Source of the DNA: Gautieria morchelliformis
Taxonomy: Eukaryota; Basidiomycota; Agaricomycetes; Gomphales; Gomphaceae
DNA: 64,000 bases
Assembly (NCBI GenBank): GCA_015179125.1
Contig: WHVA01000278.1
Coordinates: 1-64,000 of the forward strand
Reading direction: 5' to 3'
This document shows positions 32,418 to 42,207 of this stretch, piece by piece. Below the pieces are notes generated by a model. That model searched no databases and was not told the origin of the DNA. It saw only the letters and a program-made list of their open reading frames with translations. How positions within the stretch are numbered: the first letter of the stretch is position 1; every line of letters starts with the position of its first letter. Position numbers and translations under genes: made by a program.

Positions 32418-33694
32418 TGTCATGACGTGTTTATTCCTCATAACTCAGGTGCTCTGTCCTGACATTTCTCACCCCATTTCCGTGTTCGTTCCGATCGCCA
32501 TTGTCATGTTCGGCAACCGATATTCACTGATTCGCGCCCGTTACCACCGCCACGCCGTTAAACGCACGACCAACGGTTTTGGACTGACTTGACAAGTCAT
32601 CACTGGGTCTACTACCTCCGCTGTTTGACCCTCCTCTGATGGTGTTCTGATAGTTGGATTTCCATGACCAGTGTATTTCCTACACCTTGGTATCCCCATT
32701 TTCCCTTTCGCTACTCCTCCTCGGTATTCGCTCGGCTTCGCCCTCTACCTCGACCTCTCCTCGACTAGGTCACCTCTGTTCGCCCTTCCTTGCATTTCGC
32801 CAAACGGCTAGTCGCTGCTTGCATCATTCGCCAGCAGGCACACCATCAAATATGATCGATACCATTCACCCGGCATGATGGTTCATCATTAACCCCATCG
32901 TCTTCTTAATCCAACCCCCCATTGGGCATTTGTATGGTCAAAATGTGTTCGCAGGGCATCCCTTCCATAGGTCGTGCGGAATCGACCCAGTAGACCAAGA
33001 GTCCGTGCAGGGAAGCATGTATGTGGGTCCCAAGACATGGTTTTGTCCATAAGTGCCTTCGCCACCTTTACTCTCCGTCATTTCATGTTCCCCCTCTCCT
33101 CACATTCTATTGTATGTCTATTTCATCTATGCTGTATCATGACTGCGCGCCCCTATCCAACCCTGACTTGTGACGGCCTCTTTCCTATTCGCTGATACCT
33201 TACGAGCATTCGATATAAGTAGTTTACATTCGCATGTATATTCCCCAGTTCAATTATCATACATCGTCCATCTTGTGCAAACTTGACCTCGCTGTGATCA
33301 TCGTCTTGAGCCTCTCCTTGAAGATTTCTATCTTCGACCAGCCAAGGACTTAGGCATCACTGGTGAGTTCTCATACTTCGTCTTCGTTACCTTATCCTTC
33401 GAACTACTTTCTGTGCTGTTGGCGAAGGGCTCCGAAGGAGCACCTTCGCCAGCGAACAGACCGTCGAAACTTAGACAGCCCTTCCGCGATATCTTGCACG
33501 TTGTGTCGTCAAGTGTTGCGAGCTGTTTCGCTACGACTGTAGACAGGGTGAGCCCCGTTCGGGCAACCCCTTTGTTTCGTGAACATTCATCGGTTCACTT
33601 ATTCACCGAACGGCATACTTATTCGCACAAGTTATTCGGGCATTTGTTGTGTTCACTAATACACGATATTAACACCTAAAAACCAATCTTGACA
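32418..33694 (-). repeat. R1275-f, reverse orientation, TSD CCTTC
   Basis: 1,277 bp, TGTCATGACGTG to CCAATCTTGACA on the plus strand, with CCTTC at 32,413-32,417 and 33,695-33,699. It is inserted in the LINE thumb/connection region. Confidence 0.95.
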
Positions 33695-35129
33695 CCTTCT
33701 CCCATTCCCGCTGCTAGTGACCAAGCTAGTACACAAGGCAGCAGTGCAGCTGGCGTTCCTACCCCAGAGTCACCCGCTGGCAGAGAGGATGAGGAGAGCA
33801 GCAAGGAGATACGTCAAGCACCATCGGTCCCCTCTCCACAAGATGATGCACGCATTCGAGCTAAAGCCAGATACAATGGAGAAAATCAAAACAGTGGTGC
33901 TGGGCCCAAATGGACACCAGCATTCAGCGCAAGGATTCCACCGAGCAAGGAAAAAGTGAAAGAGGAGATAGGTGTGGATAGAACAGAAGTAGTGGTGTAC
34001 ACGGACGGATCGTGCATAGAAGGTGGCATGGGGGTGGCCGCAGTGATGTTCAAGAACAGGAGAGAGTGGAGGTCAGCAAGGTTGTACATGGGTCCAGAAA
34101 GTGAACACACCATCTTTGAGGCCGAGCCGGCCGGCGCAGCTATTGGAGCAAATATGCTGAACATGGAGAGGAGCAGGAGGTACACGATAGCCCTGGACAA
34201 CCAAGTGGCGATCCAGACAACCAGGAGGGAGCGAGCCATTCCCATCAGTACCTCATCAATGCAGTGCATAGGCAGATCCAGGGCATGGTCCAGCAACAGA
34301 TGGGAGCCAAGGTGACCATGAGGTGGGTGCCAGGTCATGAATGAATAGAAGGGAATGAGAGGGCGGATGAAGAAGCAAAGAAGGCGGCAGGTGGAGAGAC
34401 CAGCAAAGAAAGAGACATACCAATCGAGTGCCGGGGAACACTAGCTGTGAGCAGGGTGGCCAAGATCCAGCGAGATGATGCAAAGCCGAAGCAGAAAGCC
34501 CGGGAAATTTTTGCTAAGTCTCCCAGAGCTATGTGCGTGCATGAACCTGACCCCACTATGCCATCAGCATTGTTCGTGGAAATACGAAGAATATGCCATG
34601 CAAACAAGCCAGCCTGCTCGTGCAGCTGAGGACAGGACACATACCGTTGAACAAACACCTATATAGGATAGGAAAGGCGGAGTCACCCCTGTGCCCAGCG
34701 TGCAGGAATGTGCAGGAGACGGTACAGTACTACTTGTTCCAATGCCCGGCATACAGGGAGCAGAGGGGAGGCTGGAGAGGAAGCTGAAAAGAGGAGCAAA
34801 ATCCGTAAGGCTGCTGGGAGGGCACAAGGTGCTAGAGCATCTATTCGGGTATATACAAGACATGAAACGGTTACCAGTACAGGGATGTCACACTACTGCC
34901 GGCAAAAGAGGACAAGGGGAGAGGAGCAAGCGGAAGACGGTGCAAAGAGAGGAGACGCTAACCACACACCTCACCCACAAAGGCACGGACACGCTCGGGG
35001 CCACGCCCCACGAGCAAAAGCAGAGATAGAGGTCTAAAGCAGAGAGGGAGGGAACACAAGGAAGAAAATGTATATACCGTCTTACATAGGGCGCTGCCCC
35101 AAAAGACGTAAAATGGGAAAAAAAAAAAA
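33695..35129 (+). pseudogene. LINE-1 connection, RNase H and C-terminal Cys motif, 3' end
   Basis: The first frame gives LVTKLVHKAAVQLAFLPQSH and HRSPLHKMMHAFEL. RNase H follows with VVVYTDGSCIEGGMGVAAVM (first Asp), FEAEPAGAAIGANM (Glu), YTIALDNQVAIQ (Asp) and MRWVPGHE then GNERADEEAKKA (His/Asp region). A TGA sits between GHE and IEGNERAD near 34,342, and a frame change lies before it. The end carries SPLCPACRNVQETVQYYLFQ then CPAY, a CCHC-like C-terminal motif in which the usual His is Tyr. The 3' UTR ends with GGGCGCTGCCCC and poly(A) at 35,119-35,130. Confidence 0.82.
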
Positions 35130-35137
35130 ATCTTGAT

Positions 35138-35245
35138 TGGTGTTGAATTGATTTAGTGTAGAGTGCTCTTGTATGCAGTTAGGATAGGCTAGGTCTGTTG
35201 TATTTTAGTTACAGCTGGGGCCCATAACCTGTAGAACAAAGGAAA
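35138..35245 (-). other. Copia-3 5' leader with primer-binding site
   Basis: On the minus strand GGTTATGGGCCCC (35,229-35,217) follows TTCTACA, like the LTR/PBS junctions of Copia-1 and Copia-2. About 85 bp lie between it and the LINE duplication at 35,137. Beyond the LINE the gag start of Copia-3 follows. Only a few bases of the LTR remain before unrelated recombinase sequence starts. The junction motif is short, so this is moderate support. Confidence 0.55.
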
Positions 35246-35588
35246 TATAATAGCCGATGCCCCCCTCTTCTGCAACACTGATGGCACCCCACTCCGATAT
35301 GATGCCTTCATTGCCAGGCTCCGCACACTGCTGGCGTCCACGGGCTTTGACACACAAAGTTTTCGGGTCACTCCTTCCGTTGTGGAGCAGCCTCATCTGC
35401 AGCTCAAGGTGGTTTCACGGAGTATGAGATTCAGCAACTCAGACGATGGCGCAGCGATGCTTACAAGCTATACATCGATGCATCCCGTTCCAGGCTGCTT
35501 AATCTTTCTGCGCGTCATCATTGGGCCGTTCCCGATGCTCCACATTTCGAGCCTCCGTCTCTCCTCATCGCTCCTTGCATGGCTTGAG
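35246..35588 (+). pseudogene. Tyrosine recombinase (Crypton/DIRS-like), catalytic C-terminal fragment
   Basis: The first frame gives ADAPLFCNTDGTPLRYDAFI and RLRTLLASTGFDTQSFR. After a 1-nt shift near 35,368 the next frame gives HSFRCGAASSAAQGGFTEYE and IQQLRRWRSDAYKLYID. HSFR supplies the His-x-x-Arg pair, RRW the His/Trp position and YKLYI the Tyr nucleophile of the tyrosine recombinase fold. It ends with a stop after APCMA near 35,588. Fungal genomes carry such enzymes in Crypton and DIRS-type elements, as well as in orphan genes. The N-terminal half, including the first catalytic Arg, is absent, and the frameshift makes this a relic. Confidence 0.7.
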
Positions 35589-35752
35589 CACGGCCCGGTT
35601 TCACCCTGGTCGCGCAAGAGAGCGGTGGTGACGCAATAGACCTCTTGCTAGGCCATCACGCACGAGAGACAGAGAGACGAGCTTTGTCCAATCCAAGTCA
35701 GATAGTCGACTGATTGGGCTCACTGTGCTGTGGTTTGAACCTGCGGGAATGG

Positions 35753-35810
35753 GCGAACACAGTTGTTGACTACCGCGGCTCAAGCGGCGGTAGTCAACAA
35801 CTGTGCTCGC
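35753..35810. repeat. 24-bp inverted repeat, possible cruciform
   Basis: CACAGTTGTTGACTACCGC (35,758-35,776) and its exact complement (35,787-35,805) are separated by a 10-nt loop. Arms extend to 24 bp with one mismatch. The paralogous sequence near 62,660 has only one arm, so the second is a local inverted duplication. Confidence 0.8.
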
Positions 35811-35839
35811 TAACTCCATTTCTCTTTTGGTTCTCCTTT

Positions 35840-36340
35840 CCACTTCCTCCGCCCGTGCTCGTTCCGACGACGTCTACAACGTTAACCATTGTGAACTCTT
35901 TCTATAGGGCAGGTCTAGTTATACCACTGACTGCAAAGGATTCACGGAAAGCTCTGGCTTTAACCCTCAGGCCATAAGACTCTCGAAGGTTTGGATTCAT
36001 TTGTGTAATGTTTTGGACATTTCATATCTTTTGTCGCATACTCGAGAACTTCGTATATGTCAAAAGACCACGATACAGCTTTGCATCTGACTTACTCGCG
36101 TGCTTCTGTCCAATATGTATATCTTTCTTCTGGTGTTAAAATTTCTTGCTTTTCTCATACGCGGCGTCCGCTTTAGCCACTGCCAGGTCTAGCAATCAGG
36201 GAAGTTGATGATATATATATTCTTGTCCAGGCTGCCAAGATTATTTTCTGAGACCTCCTATCCGTGTCTCCAAGCTCAGATAGGTGTAGCATTTCCGGAG
36301 GGAGATGACGACAGCGCCTTTAAAACTTGAAAAGGGTTAG
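35840..36340 (-). pseudogene. Degraded small hypothetical gene downstream of kinase copy 1
   Basis: The minus strand is homologous to 62,750-63,060 and, in its first part (36,190-36,320), to segments beside the other kinase copies (56,640-56,800 and 63,760-63,870). A short conserved stretch there reads AWRHGYEVSKNNLGSLDKNI. The same stretch is AWRHGQEVLEYNFDILDKNI in copy 3. I do not recognise the family; the pattern suggests a helical, TPR-like protein. Frames are interrupted. Confidence 0.4.
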
Positions 36341-36351
36341 GTTAGGAGCCT

Positions 36352-37731
36352 TCAACGAGCTTCTGTGTGATAAAATGCTACACCTGCACGTGGAACAGGA
36401 GGAATTCGCATGAAAGCATATCGCATCCGTCGGAAGAAGTGCAAGAAATCATAAAGCGCGGAGGTGCCCTCATCTTCCCTTCGTCCCACTATACGCGTGC
36501 GTAGCAGCTTGAAACTGAGAGAACGATAGATGGTCTCGAAACGGGTCACAACCTCATCGATACTTGGTCGCTTCGATGGCTCTTCTTGTGTCATGTCTGT
36601 AACCAAGGGAACCATGAAATCAAATCCAAACCTAACCTACCCGATCATGGTTCTGTGAGAAAAGATTATGAGCAAAGAGCCGGCATCCGTACATCCACAA
36701 ATTCCATCTTGATCATATTACCGAGATAGTAGATATCAGTTGCGAACGGATTGGAGTATTCATTATATTTGTCTCCTTGAACCTCGGGTGCAGTTCTATC
36801 AATACCACGAACGGGGAGATCCAGTGGTGGGCCGTGCTTGGGATCGTAGAATCTGGAGAGACCGAAATCGATTAGAAGATATTTTGGTGGACGTTCCGTT
36901 CGAGTCCAATGCCTTGCAAAACGATTGCGTTTGTAGTCGAAGTCTATATTAATAGGATGAAATCCATTGGGATAAAGTTTTCTGGCGCCCATCATGATAT
37001 TCCTTCCTGTGCAATCACTTGACAATGTTTTATTACCTGCACCATCTCTATACTACCGAGAGCCTACCGATGAGCGTAATGGTGTTTATGCATAAATTAG
37101 ATTCCCTGAAAGCATGATATCTGTCGACGTAGGCCTGCATGAATGATATACAAGCACGCACTTCAAAGACTTGACGGAAGAATTCGACAGCTTCTCCGAA
37201 TGTCCAAATTTTTGGGTTATTGAAAGGCCGGAGAATCGGCATGACAAGGAGAACCATTCCTTCATACTCTGGAACCTCGAGGACGTCAAGTAACGGCACG
37301 CAGTGGTTCTTAGGATCTGACGCTAAAGGCTCGCTGGAGAAGAATTTGCCGATGGCCACTTCATCGGATTCCTTGTACTTGACTATCCGCTTCAGTGTTA
37401 CTGTCTCACCGTCGGACATACGGGTGGCATCCATCACATGCTTATGCCATTGTCATGTCAGGCCCCATCCTTGCTGACGAGCAACCAGAGCACGCACATC
37501 AAAGGGCGATGGATAGCCGTCTTCACACTCACTAATATACTTTTTGGTTCTCTTCCAGGTTGGTATCCAGTTGGGATGGTAGCGAGGGCGGAGCAAATAT
37601 CCCCGAGACTCGAGCCATCGATACTGATCAGCCCAGAAGATTTCCCTCGGACTGAGTGTTGAAAAATTATCAAAATTCCAGGTTCTGCTATATTCGGCTT
37701 CGCGTTCACGAAGCTTGATTGCGCCAGCCAT
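36352..37731 (-). pseudogene. Protein kinase-like gene, copy 1, nonsense codon before HRD
   Basis: Start MAGAIKLREREAEYSRTW. Exon 1 (37,731-about 37,500) encodes EIFWADQYRWLESRGYLLRP. After a 57-nt intron comes HVMDATRMSDGETVTLKRIV, the VxLK-like N-lobe, and VPEYEGMVLLVMPILRPF, the hinge. A short exon carries FMHKHHYAHR. After a 50-nt intron come DCTGRNIMM (so His-Arg-Asp is formed across the intron), PPKYLLIDFGLSRFY (DFG) and GIDRTAPEVQ (APE). The last exon has EEPSKRPSIDEVVTRFE. In this copy the codon two before FMHK is TAA (37,099-37,097), where copy 2 has CAA. It is an Agaricomycete-expanded kinase-like family; the substrate is unknown. Confidence 0.8.
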
Positions 37732-37890
37732 GGAGCAAGAGTGTAGAGTGTAGGGTGAGTTGGGAAATTACATAGGCGCCGTTCTTCCGGTTGGGTGACC
37801 AATGCCGTTCAAAGGATTTCCTTTTCGAGCCACACGTCAAAATAGCAATTAGTGCCAAGAACCTTCTGGACTGCATGTCGAAGTCCTTCA

Positions 37891-38467
37891 CACTGGAGAC
37901 ATGGGAAAATTTCCTGACTCTGGAAATCTACTGGAAATCCTAAGGATATTCCACATTTCTTCAAAATTTCCTAGTTTAGGAAATTGGATGAAAATTTAAT
38001 GTTTTGTCAGAGTTTTTTGGCTGCTGGAAATCCTGCAGAAATTGCAAAATTAGCACCTACAAATCTTCATGAAACATTCAGGAAACATTGAATTTCTTCT
38101 TTCATGAAACTAAAATTTTAGTAAAGATTCCCCAGTTAGGAAATTCTATAGAAACACTGATGTCCACAAAGTTTCCCTGTCAAATGTTCAGGAAACCAAC
38201 ATTTTCAAAGAATTTCCAAAACTGAGGAAAGTTTAATATATATTTAGTTTCATTACAGATGAAATTCAATGTTTCCTGAGAGTTTCTTGAAGATTTTGAG
38301 GTGATAACCTTACACATTTTTGAAGGATTTCCTGAAGTCAAAAAACTCTTAGAAAACATTAAATTTTCATCCAATTTCCTGAACTGGGAAATTTTGAAGA
38401 AATGTAGAATATCCTTAGGATTTCCAGTAGATTTCCAAAGTCAGGAAATTTTGCCATGTCTCCAGTG
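37891..38467. mobile_element. CACTG-type MITE, 577 bp, TSD TCA
   Basis: Terminal inverted repeats of about 80 bp begin CACTGGAGACATGG and carry GAAATCTACTGGAAATCCTA on one side with its near complement on the other. TCA flanks it at 37,888-37,890 and 38,468-38,470. The paralogous block at 58,400-58,450 has the empty site. CACTG ends and a 3-bp duplication fit the CACTA/Plavaka group. There is no coding capacity. Confidence 0.9.
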
Positions 38468-38470
38468 TCA

Positions 38471-39706
38471 ATGGCGCGCAGACTTGGCTGTCAAACCAAG
38501 AACTTATATCAGACAATTAAATGTATAATATGCACACTCGTTGCCACACTAATGTAATTAAATCTTGGGGAATCGGGCACAATGGAGGAAGTGAAGCAGA
38601 GTCTGACAGACAATCCGGAGAGTACTGTACGAGTTCGTATTTGATATTCGATGAGCAGACTCTTGCAAGCAGCAACCTGTCATCCACGAGGATATTACAA
38701 TTACTCTGCAAGATGGGCGAAACGCAACTCCTATGCAAAAGCTGTCCGCAGCGCCTGTCCGACGTCCGCATCGATCATCGTACCATGACGAAGGACTTGG
38801 ACAATTTCACTTCGAACCTAAGGAAATCCTTTGTGTACCCACTAAATCCTAGATGCCCTAAGTAATTTGCCCACATGACTCACTCGCAGCCATGGTAAAA
38901 ATAAAAATAAAAATAAAAATGTCGAGTCATAAATTTTATTGTTTCCGCCGGGCGCACGGGGCCCCGGCGGTCCCCCGAACTGGGTCGGTTCAGGTCGGCA
39001 CGCTAAAGCCTCGTTCGTGGAAAATAGTATAGGTACCTCGTGAATGTAATGTAAGAGATAGTGGTCGTCTCGTCCCCGGGCCAAGTATCGCCGCTTGCAG
39101 TGCAGTGCTATGGTGCCAGCCGAGTCATCTGCATTTAATTTTATATATCTCTCGGACGCCCGGGTTATAGCTGTCAAAGCTCCATAGCCGCATGGCTTCA
39201 ACGCTGAGTCGTTCTCCACACAGGTCACTTTTTAGGTCAGTCCAAAAAAACTTCTCAATATTGCCTCACATGCACCGAACGCTGTCAAATGTCAATCACA
39301 CGTCGGAGCATACAATCAAGATTCTTGTCCATCGTGACTCTCGACTTCATGATCCTTAGTACCACGCCCATATTATAACAGAGCTCTGGTTTGCTGAAAC
39401 GAACCGTGCAATTGGAGGTAGATGTTTAGTTGGTTGAATGGTGATATCAGTATCAAATAAGGAAGGAAAGTGGATTTGCTGTCGAGGCAAGGTGTAAAAT
39501 GATTGTACGATGAGTCACGAACGATTCGTACAGGGTGCCAGAGACCCCCATGAGATCCTCAGAAAAAGAATGTAATACTGCCTCGAGACATCCACGAAAG
39601 GCAGGGAGACACGAGAATTCCGCTTCCGCGTACAAGTTACGCCTACGGGTCGAGGGGAGACCGCCTCCTACTATTGCCAGACAAAGACACAGATAGGGGG
39701 ACTATG
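38471..39706. repeat. Segmental duplication, upstream part of kinase block 1
   Basis: Collinear with 58,440-60,150. Shared landmarks are GACTTGGCTGTCA, GGGCGAAA, the AAAATA microsatellite (38,898-38,918 against 58,787-58,812), TTCCGCCGGGCGCAC, AGCTGTCAAAGCTC, TTGTCCATCGTGACTCTCGA and TACTGCCTCGAGACATCCA. Homology ends near 39,706, where the Plavaka element begins. No convincing gene is seen in it. Confidence 0.8.
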
Positions 39707-39729
39707 GTGTGCACACTGTAGACAGAATA

Positions 39730-39935
39730 AGCGCTATATTTCAGTTCCGCTTGCACTACAGCTAAATTACAGTACCGATTTGAACTGAAATTTAGTCCCC
39801 AAAAAATAATTTCATACAGCACTAAAAATCAGTACTATACAAGTACTGAAATCTAGTCCCCAAAAAGTAAATTTCATGCAGCACTAAAAATCAGTACTAT
39901 ACAAGTACTGAAATTTAGTACAGGAAAAAAATGCA
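39730..39935. repeat. Subterminal repeats: two 67-bp direct units
   Basis: Two near-identical tandem units (about 39,784-39,850 and 39,851-39,917), each with TAGTCCCCAAAAA, GCACTAAAAATCAGTAC and TATACAAGTACTGAAAT. Each unit contains an imperfect palindrome around CAGTACTATACAAGTACTG. They lie just beyond the transposase stop codon. Confidence 0.8.
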
Positions 39936-39971
39936 AAGTCCAATGACGAAGGAAATTTTTTTTTTACCTAA

Positions 39972-40555
39972 TCAGATCTCTGGATCCACAAACACCGTCC
40001 TGGCGAAATCGCCGCTTCTGTCCACTATGCCCCATTCATTCCCTCCTCGCTTCACGCGCCCGATGACGCATTCCACGGTACGCAAATCGATCCCTACAGA
40101 GACCCTCGTCTCTGTGTATGTCGTTACCTCACTGGTTGCATCCTTCCCACCAGTTAAGCACGGCTGCACAACAGCTAGGAGGTGACGTTTGGGAGTTGGT
40201 AGGTTGAGAGTGTGTGAGGGCGGTAGAATAACGTCGATGATGCTAAGAAGTTGTCCATAAAGCTCGCGTCGCACCGATGGGTCTTCACCACGGCGAACGC
40301 GATGGTTGGGGACCATTAGTGTATACTGTGTCAAAGTTGTCCTATTAATTGAATACACAGATAAATAATCCAGGACGTACTCGGACAAACGAGGAGTCAC
40401 GCGTGCCCTTGGCTTGGGTGACGCTCACCGCGCACGATGCTCTGATTTTGTCCCCTCCATTGGCTATTCGTACCTTGCCCCAACGTGTCATGGTCTGCGG
40501 GAGTTTCGTGTCGATGTAGCGGGCCTCACACTCGTAAATTTGCGCAAAATAGAGG
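39972..40555 (-). pseudogene. Plavaka transposase, C-terminal part
   Basis: The minus-strand frame starts at the hAT border with YFAQIYECEARYIDT, then WGKVRIANGGDKIRA and RDSSFVR. An intron (GTACGT to CACAG) follows, then YTLMVPNHRV, YGQLLSIIDVILPP, VGIDLRTVECVIGRVK and EWGIVDRSGDFARTVF. The GGD-IRA, RD-SFVRYT and IVDRSG-LART blocks are typical of the tail of Plavaka-type transposases in mushrooms. The preceding residues (DQDLRRQIFLY) are on the other side of the hAT element at 51,968-52,020, and the frame joins exactly once one 8-bp duplication is discounted. The stop codon is at 39,972. Confidence 0.75.
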
Positions 40556-40690
40556 TAGTGTTCTCCGGGCTCGGGCCGGGCTCGAAAGCCCGGGTCAGGG
40601 CCGGGCTTTTGAGGGCTCGGGCTCCCCAAAATTGAAGCCCGGCCCAGGACGAGGGCTCGACCGGGCTAAAGCCCGGGCCTGTGAGGGAGG
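40556..40690. repeat. hAT-like element left subterminal GGGCT repeats
   Basis: About a dozen GGGCT or AGCCC pentamers in 130 bp, including CGGGCCGGGCTCG, GGGCTTTTGAGGGCTCGGGC and GAAGCCCGGCCCAG. The right end has the same words, for example GGGCTTTTGGAGGCTTGGGC. Such clusters are typical transposase-binding regions of hAT elements. Confidence 0.75.
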
Positions 40691-40781
40691 GAATTTTTCG
40701 ATAAATGTATATATGGTGTGAGGGTATATGGACATCTTGCGGTAGCCTATCATAGCGCTGCCTGTTATCCCCGTTACCACG

Positions 40782-40964
40782 ATGCTACCGCGACTGCCCC
40801 CTTCTCAGAGAACAATCTCGTCACTGTTGGGTCGCGCCCGCGGACGAGGCGCTCCGAGAATCGCGCACACCTTCTCTCGCCCCCTCATCCTCACCTCGTC
40901 CGCCTCCCTACCCCGCCGAGACTTAGTGAGCCGTTGGCATTTGATGTCACGTCGCGCACACTGA
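40782..40964 (+). CDS. Possible first exon with a mitochondrial presequence, fragment
   Basis: A 60-codon frame starts MLPRLPPSQRTISSLLGRAR and continues rich in Arg, Ser and Leu without Asp or Glu until LPRRDL. This is the composition of a mitochondrial targeting peptide. A GTGAGC donor directly after CTTA near 40,925 would end the exon. No following exon is seen before the oppositely oriented ORF ending at 41,092. It may be a captured first exon in the hAT-like element. It could also be chance in GC-rich DNA. Confidence 0.25.
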   Translation: MLPRLPPSQRTISSLLGRARGRGAPRIAHTFSRPLILTSSASLPRRDLVSRWHLMSRRAH

Positions 40965-41091
40965 CCACACAAAGATAATAGTGATTTGTCAGCTCCTATG
41001 TAGTTATAATAAGTTTAAGAGCGTTTGAGCTTAACTCACTTGCATGGATATTTCTCATTCCCCTCAGTACCCTTTCCATCTACATGCAATC

Positions 41092-42207
41092 TTACGTTTG
41101 TGGCAGAAAATCCATGCCACACGAGGGCGCCGCGTCGGGAGGAGGGGAGGAGGCGGCGGGGGAGGCAGGGGAGGAGGGGAACGCTTGAATGGGAATGTCG
41201 AGAATGTTGACCGAAGTCGAATATTCAGGCGCACGACTCGGGCTTGGGGGAAGCTCACCCGTCAGAGCATGTAAAGTGAACGCCCCGGGCCGCGTTTCGG
41301 GTATCCAGATTCCTCCGCCCCCCAGGATGGACAGCTGGTCGCTGTTGGTACGGTCTGTTCTGTCGCTGCGCGTGGCAAAGTGCGACTGGGAGGTGATAGG
41401 CGTTTGGGGGACCTGCTCATACACCTGCACGTTACCGGGGTAGGGAGAAGGCGAAATTCTGCCGTTGCTCCACGTCGGGGGTAAGTACGATGGAGGGGTG
41501 CTAGGTCCATGCCCAGAGTCAAACCCAACAGGCGTTGGAAAGCTGTGGCGGGGATTTGACGGCCACAAAATCGGATCCGGCTGTGAGATCTGAGGAGGCC
41601 ATGTTGGTGCCCCCGCCGTGTCCCCAGCAGGAGCATGTACGTCAAACAGGAGTTCCCGCACGGGAGACTGTCTCCATGAACCCTGGAACGACGACTCCGC
41701 ATACGCAGGCTGTGGGCCTGCTGGGTGGAACTGTGAGGGAGGATGAAGCCCCAATACGGAGTACGGGGACAGACGCTGTTCGTGATGATCATCATCATTG
41801 GGCGAGGAACACGCCCAAGATGGGCCCGCCTCCGAATACATGGCCGAAGGCGGAGGATGCTCCTGGAGTAACCCTTCCAATAGCATACTGTGCAATTCCC
41901 TCTCCGTGTCTGGGCCCGGAAGAGAAGAACGGGACAGATGGTAATCAGGATCCTCTTCAATAGCATCCGGAAGAGAGTCAAATATATGTTCACTGAGGGG
42001 TGGTAAGGGATTAAAAGCATTGGCGTTCCTTATATCCGGATTCTCCACTGCACCCATTTGCAGTGGAGAAGTGTTCTCAAGCGATCCCAACCCGTGATAG
42101 AGGCTCATGGGGTCTTGGTGCATCATCTGTAGCGGGAACACGCCCTGGTGTTGGCCATGAGGGTAGATGCCGGAGGCTTTTAATTGGTGCAGGATCAACC
42201 TCGTCAT
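41092..42207 (-). CDS. Pro/Ser-rich hypothetical protein in the hAT-like element
   Basis: An open frame of 371 codons on the minus strand, by far the longest non-retroviral frame here. It starts MTRLILHQLKASGIYPHGQH. The protein is rich in Pro, Ser, Gln and His, with acidic patches (DAIEEDPDYH near residue 80; SSPNDDDHHEQ near 132) and no transmembrane segment. The C-terminus is SCGMDFLPQT. The composition resembles the disordered part of a transcription regulator. I do not recognise a domain. A second overlapping frame from an upstream ATG near 42,226 suggests the real 5' exon may lie further up. Its GC-rich character differs from the AT-rich surroundings, in line with capture from elsewhere. 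Confidence 0.5.
   Translation of the reverse strand: MTRLILHQLKASGIYPHGQHQGVFPLQMMHQDPMSLYHGLGSLENTSPLQMGAVENPDIRNANAFNPLPPLSEHIFDSLPDAIEEDPDYHLSRSSLPGPDTERELHSMLLEGLLQEHPPPSAMYSEAGPSWACSSPNDDDHHEQRLSPYSVLGLHPPSQFHPAGPQPAYAESSFQGSWRQSPVRELLFDVHAPAGDTAGAPTWPPQISQPDPILWPSNPRHSFPTPVGFDSGHGPSTPPSYLPPTWSNGRISPSPYPGNVQVYEQVPQTPITSQSHFATRSDRTDRTNSDQLSILGGGGIWIPETRPGAFTLHALTGELPPSPSRAPEYSTSVNILDIPIQAFPSSPASPAASSPPPDAAPSCGMDFLPQT

Larger units (their letters stand above)
10024..35129 (+). mobile_element. LINE-1: RT/RNase H LINE with all nested insertions
   Basis: A non-LTR retrotransposon on the plus strand bounded by ATCTTGAT at 10,016-10,023 and 35,130-35,137, with a run of about 12 A at its 3' end. 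Its own sequence survives in six pieces: 10,024-10,791; 25,442-25,984; 27,685-27,795 (inverted); 29,614-30,388; 31,664-32,417; and 33,695-35,129. Together they total about 4.3 kb. They encode ORF1 with a zinc knuckle, reverse transcriptase, RNase H and a C-terminal Cys motif. The apurinic endonuclease expected between the zinc knuckle and RT is missing. Piece borders match the target duplications of the insertions, which is what proves continuity. Confidence 0.85.

Noticed and set aside
34342-34350. Stop in LINE RNase H as another C-to-T case
   Set aside because: The original codon could be TGG or GGA, so the change cannot be assigned a direction.
41262-42020. 252-codon minus-strand ORF overlapping the proline-rich ORF
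   Set aside because: It is the alternative frame of the same GC-rich DNA. The 371-codon frame is longer and has a more protein-like composition, but I hold this only moderately.
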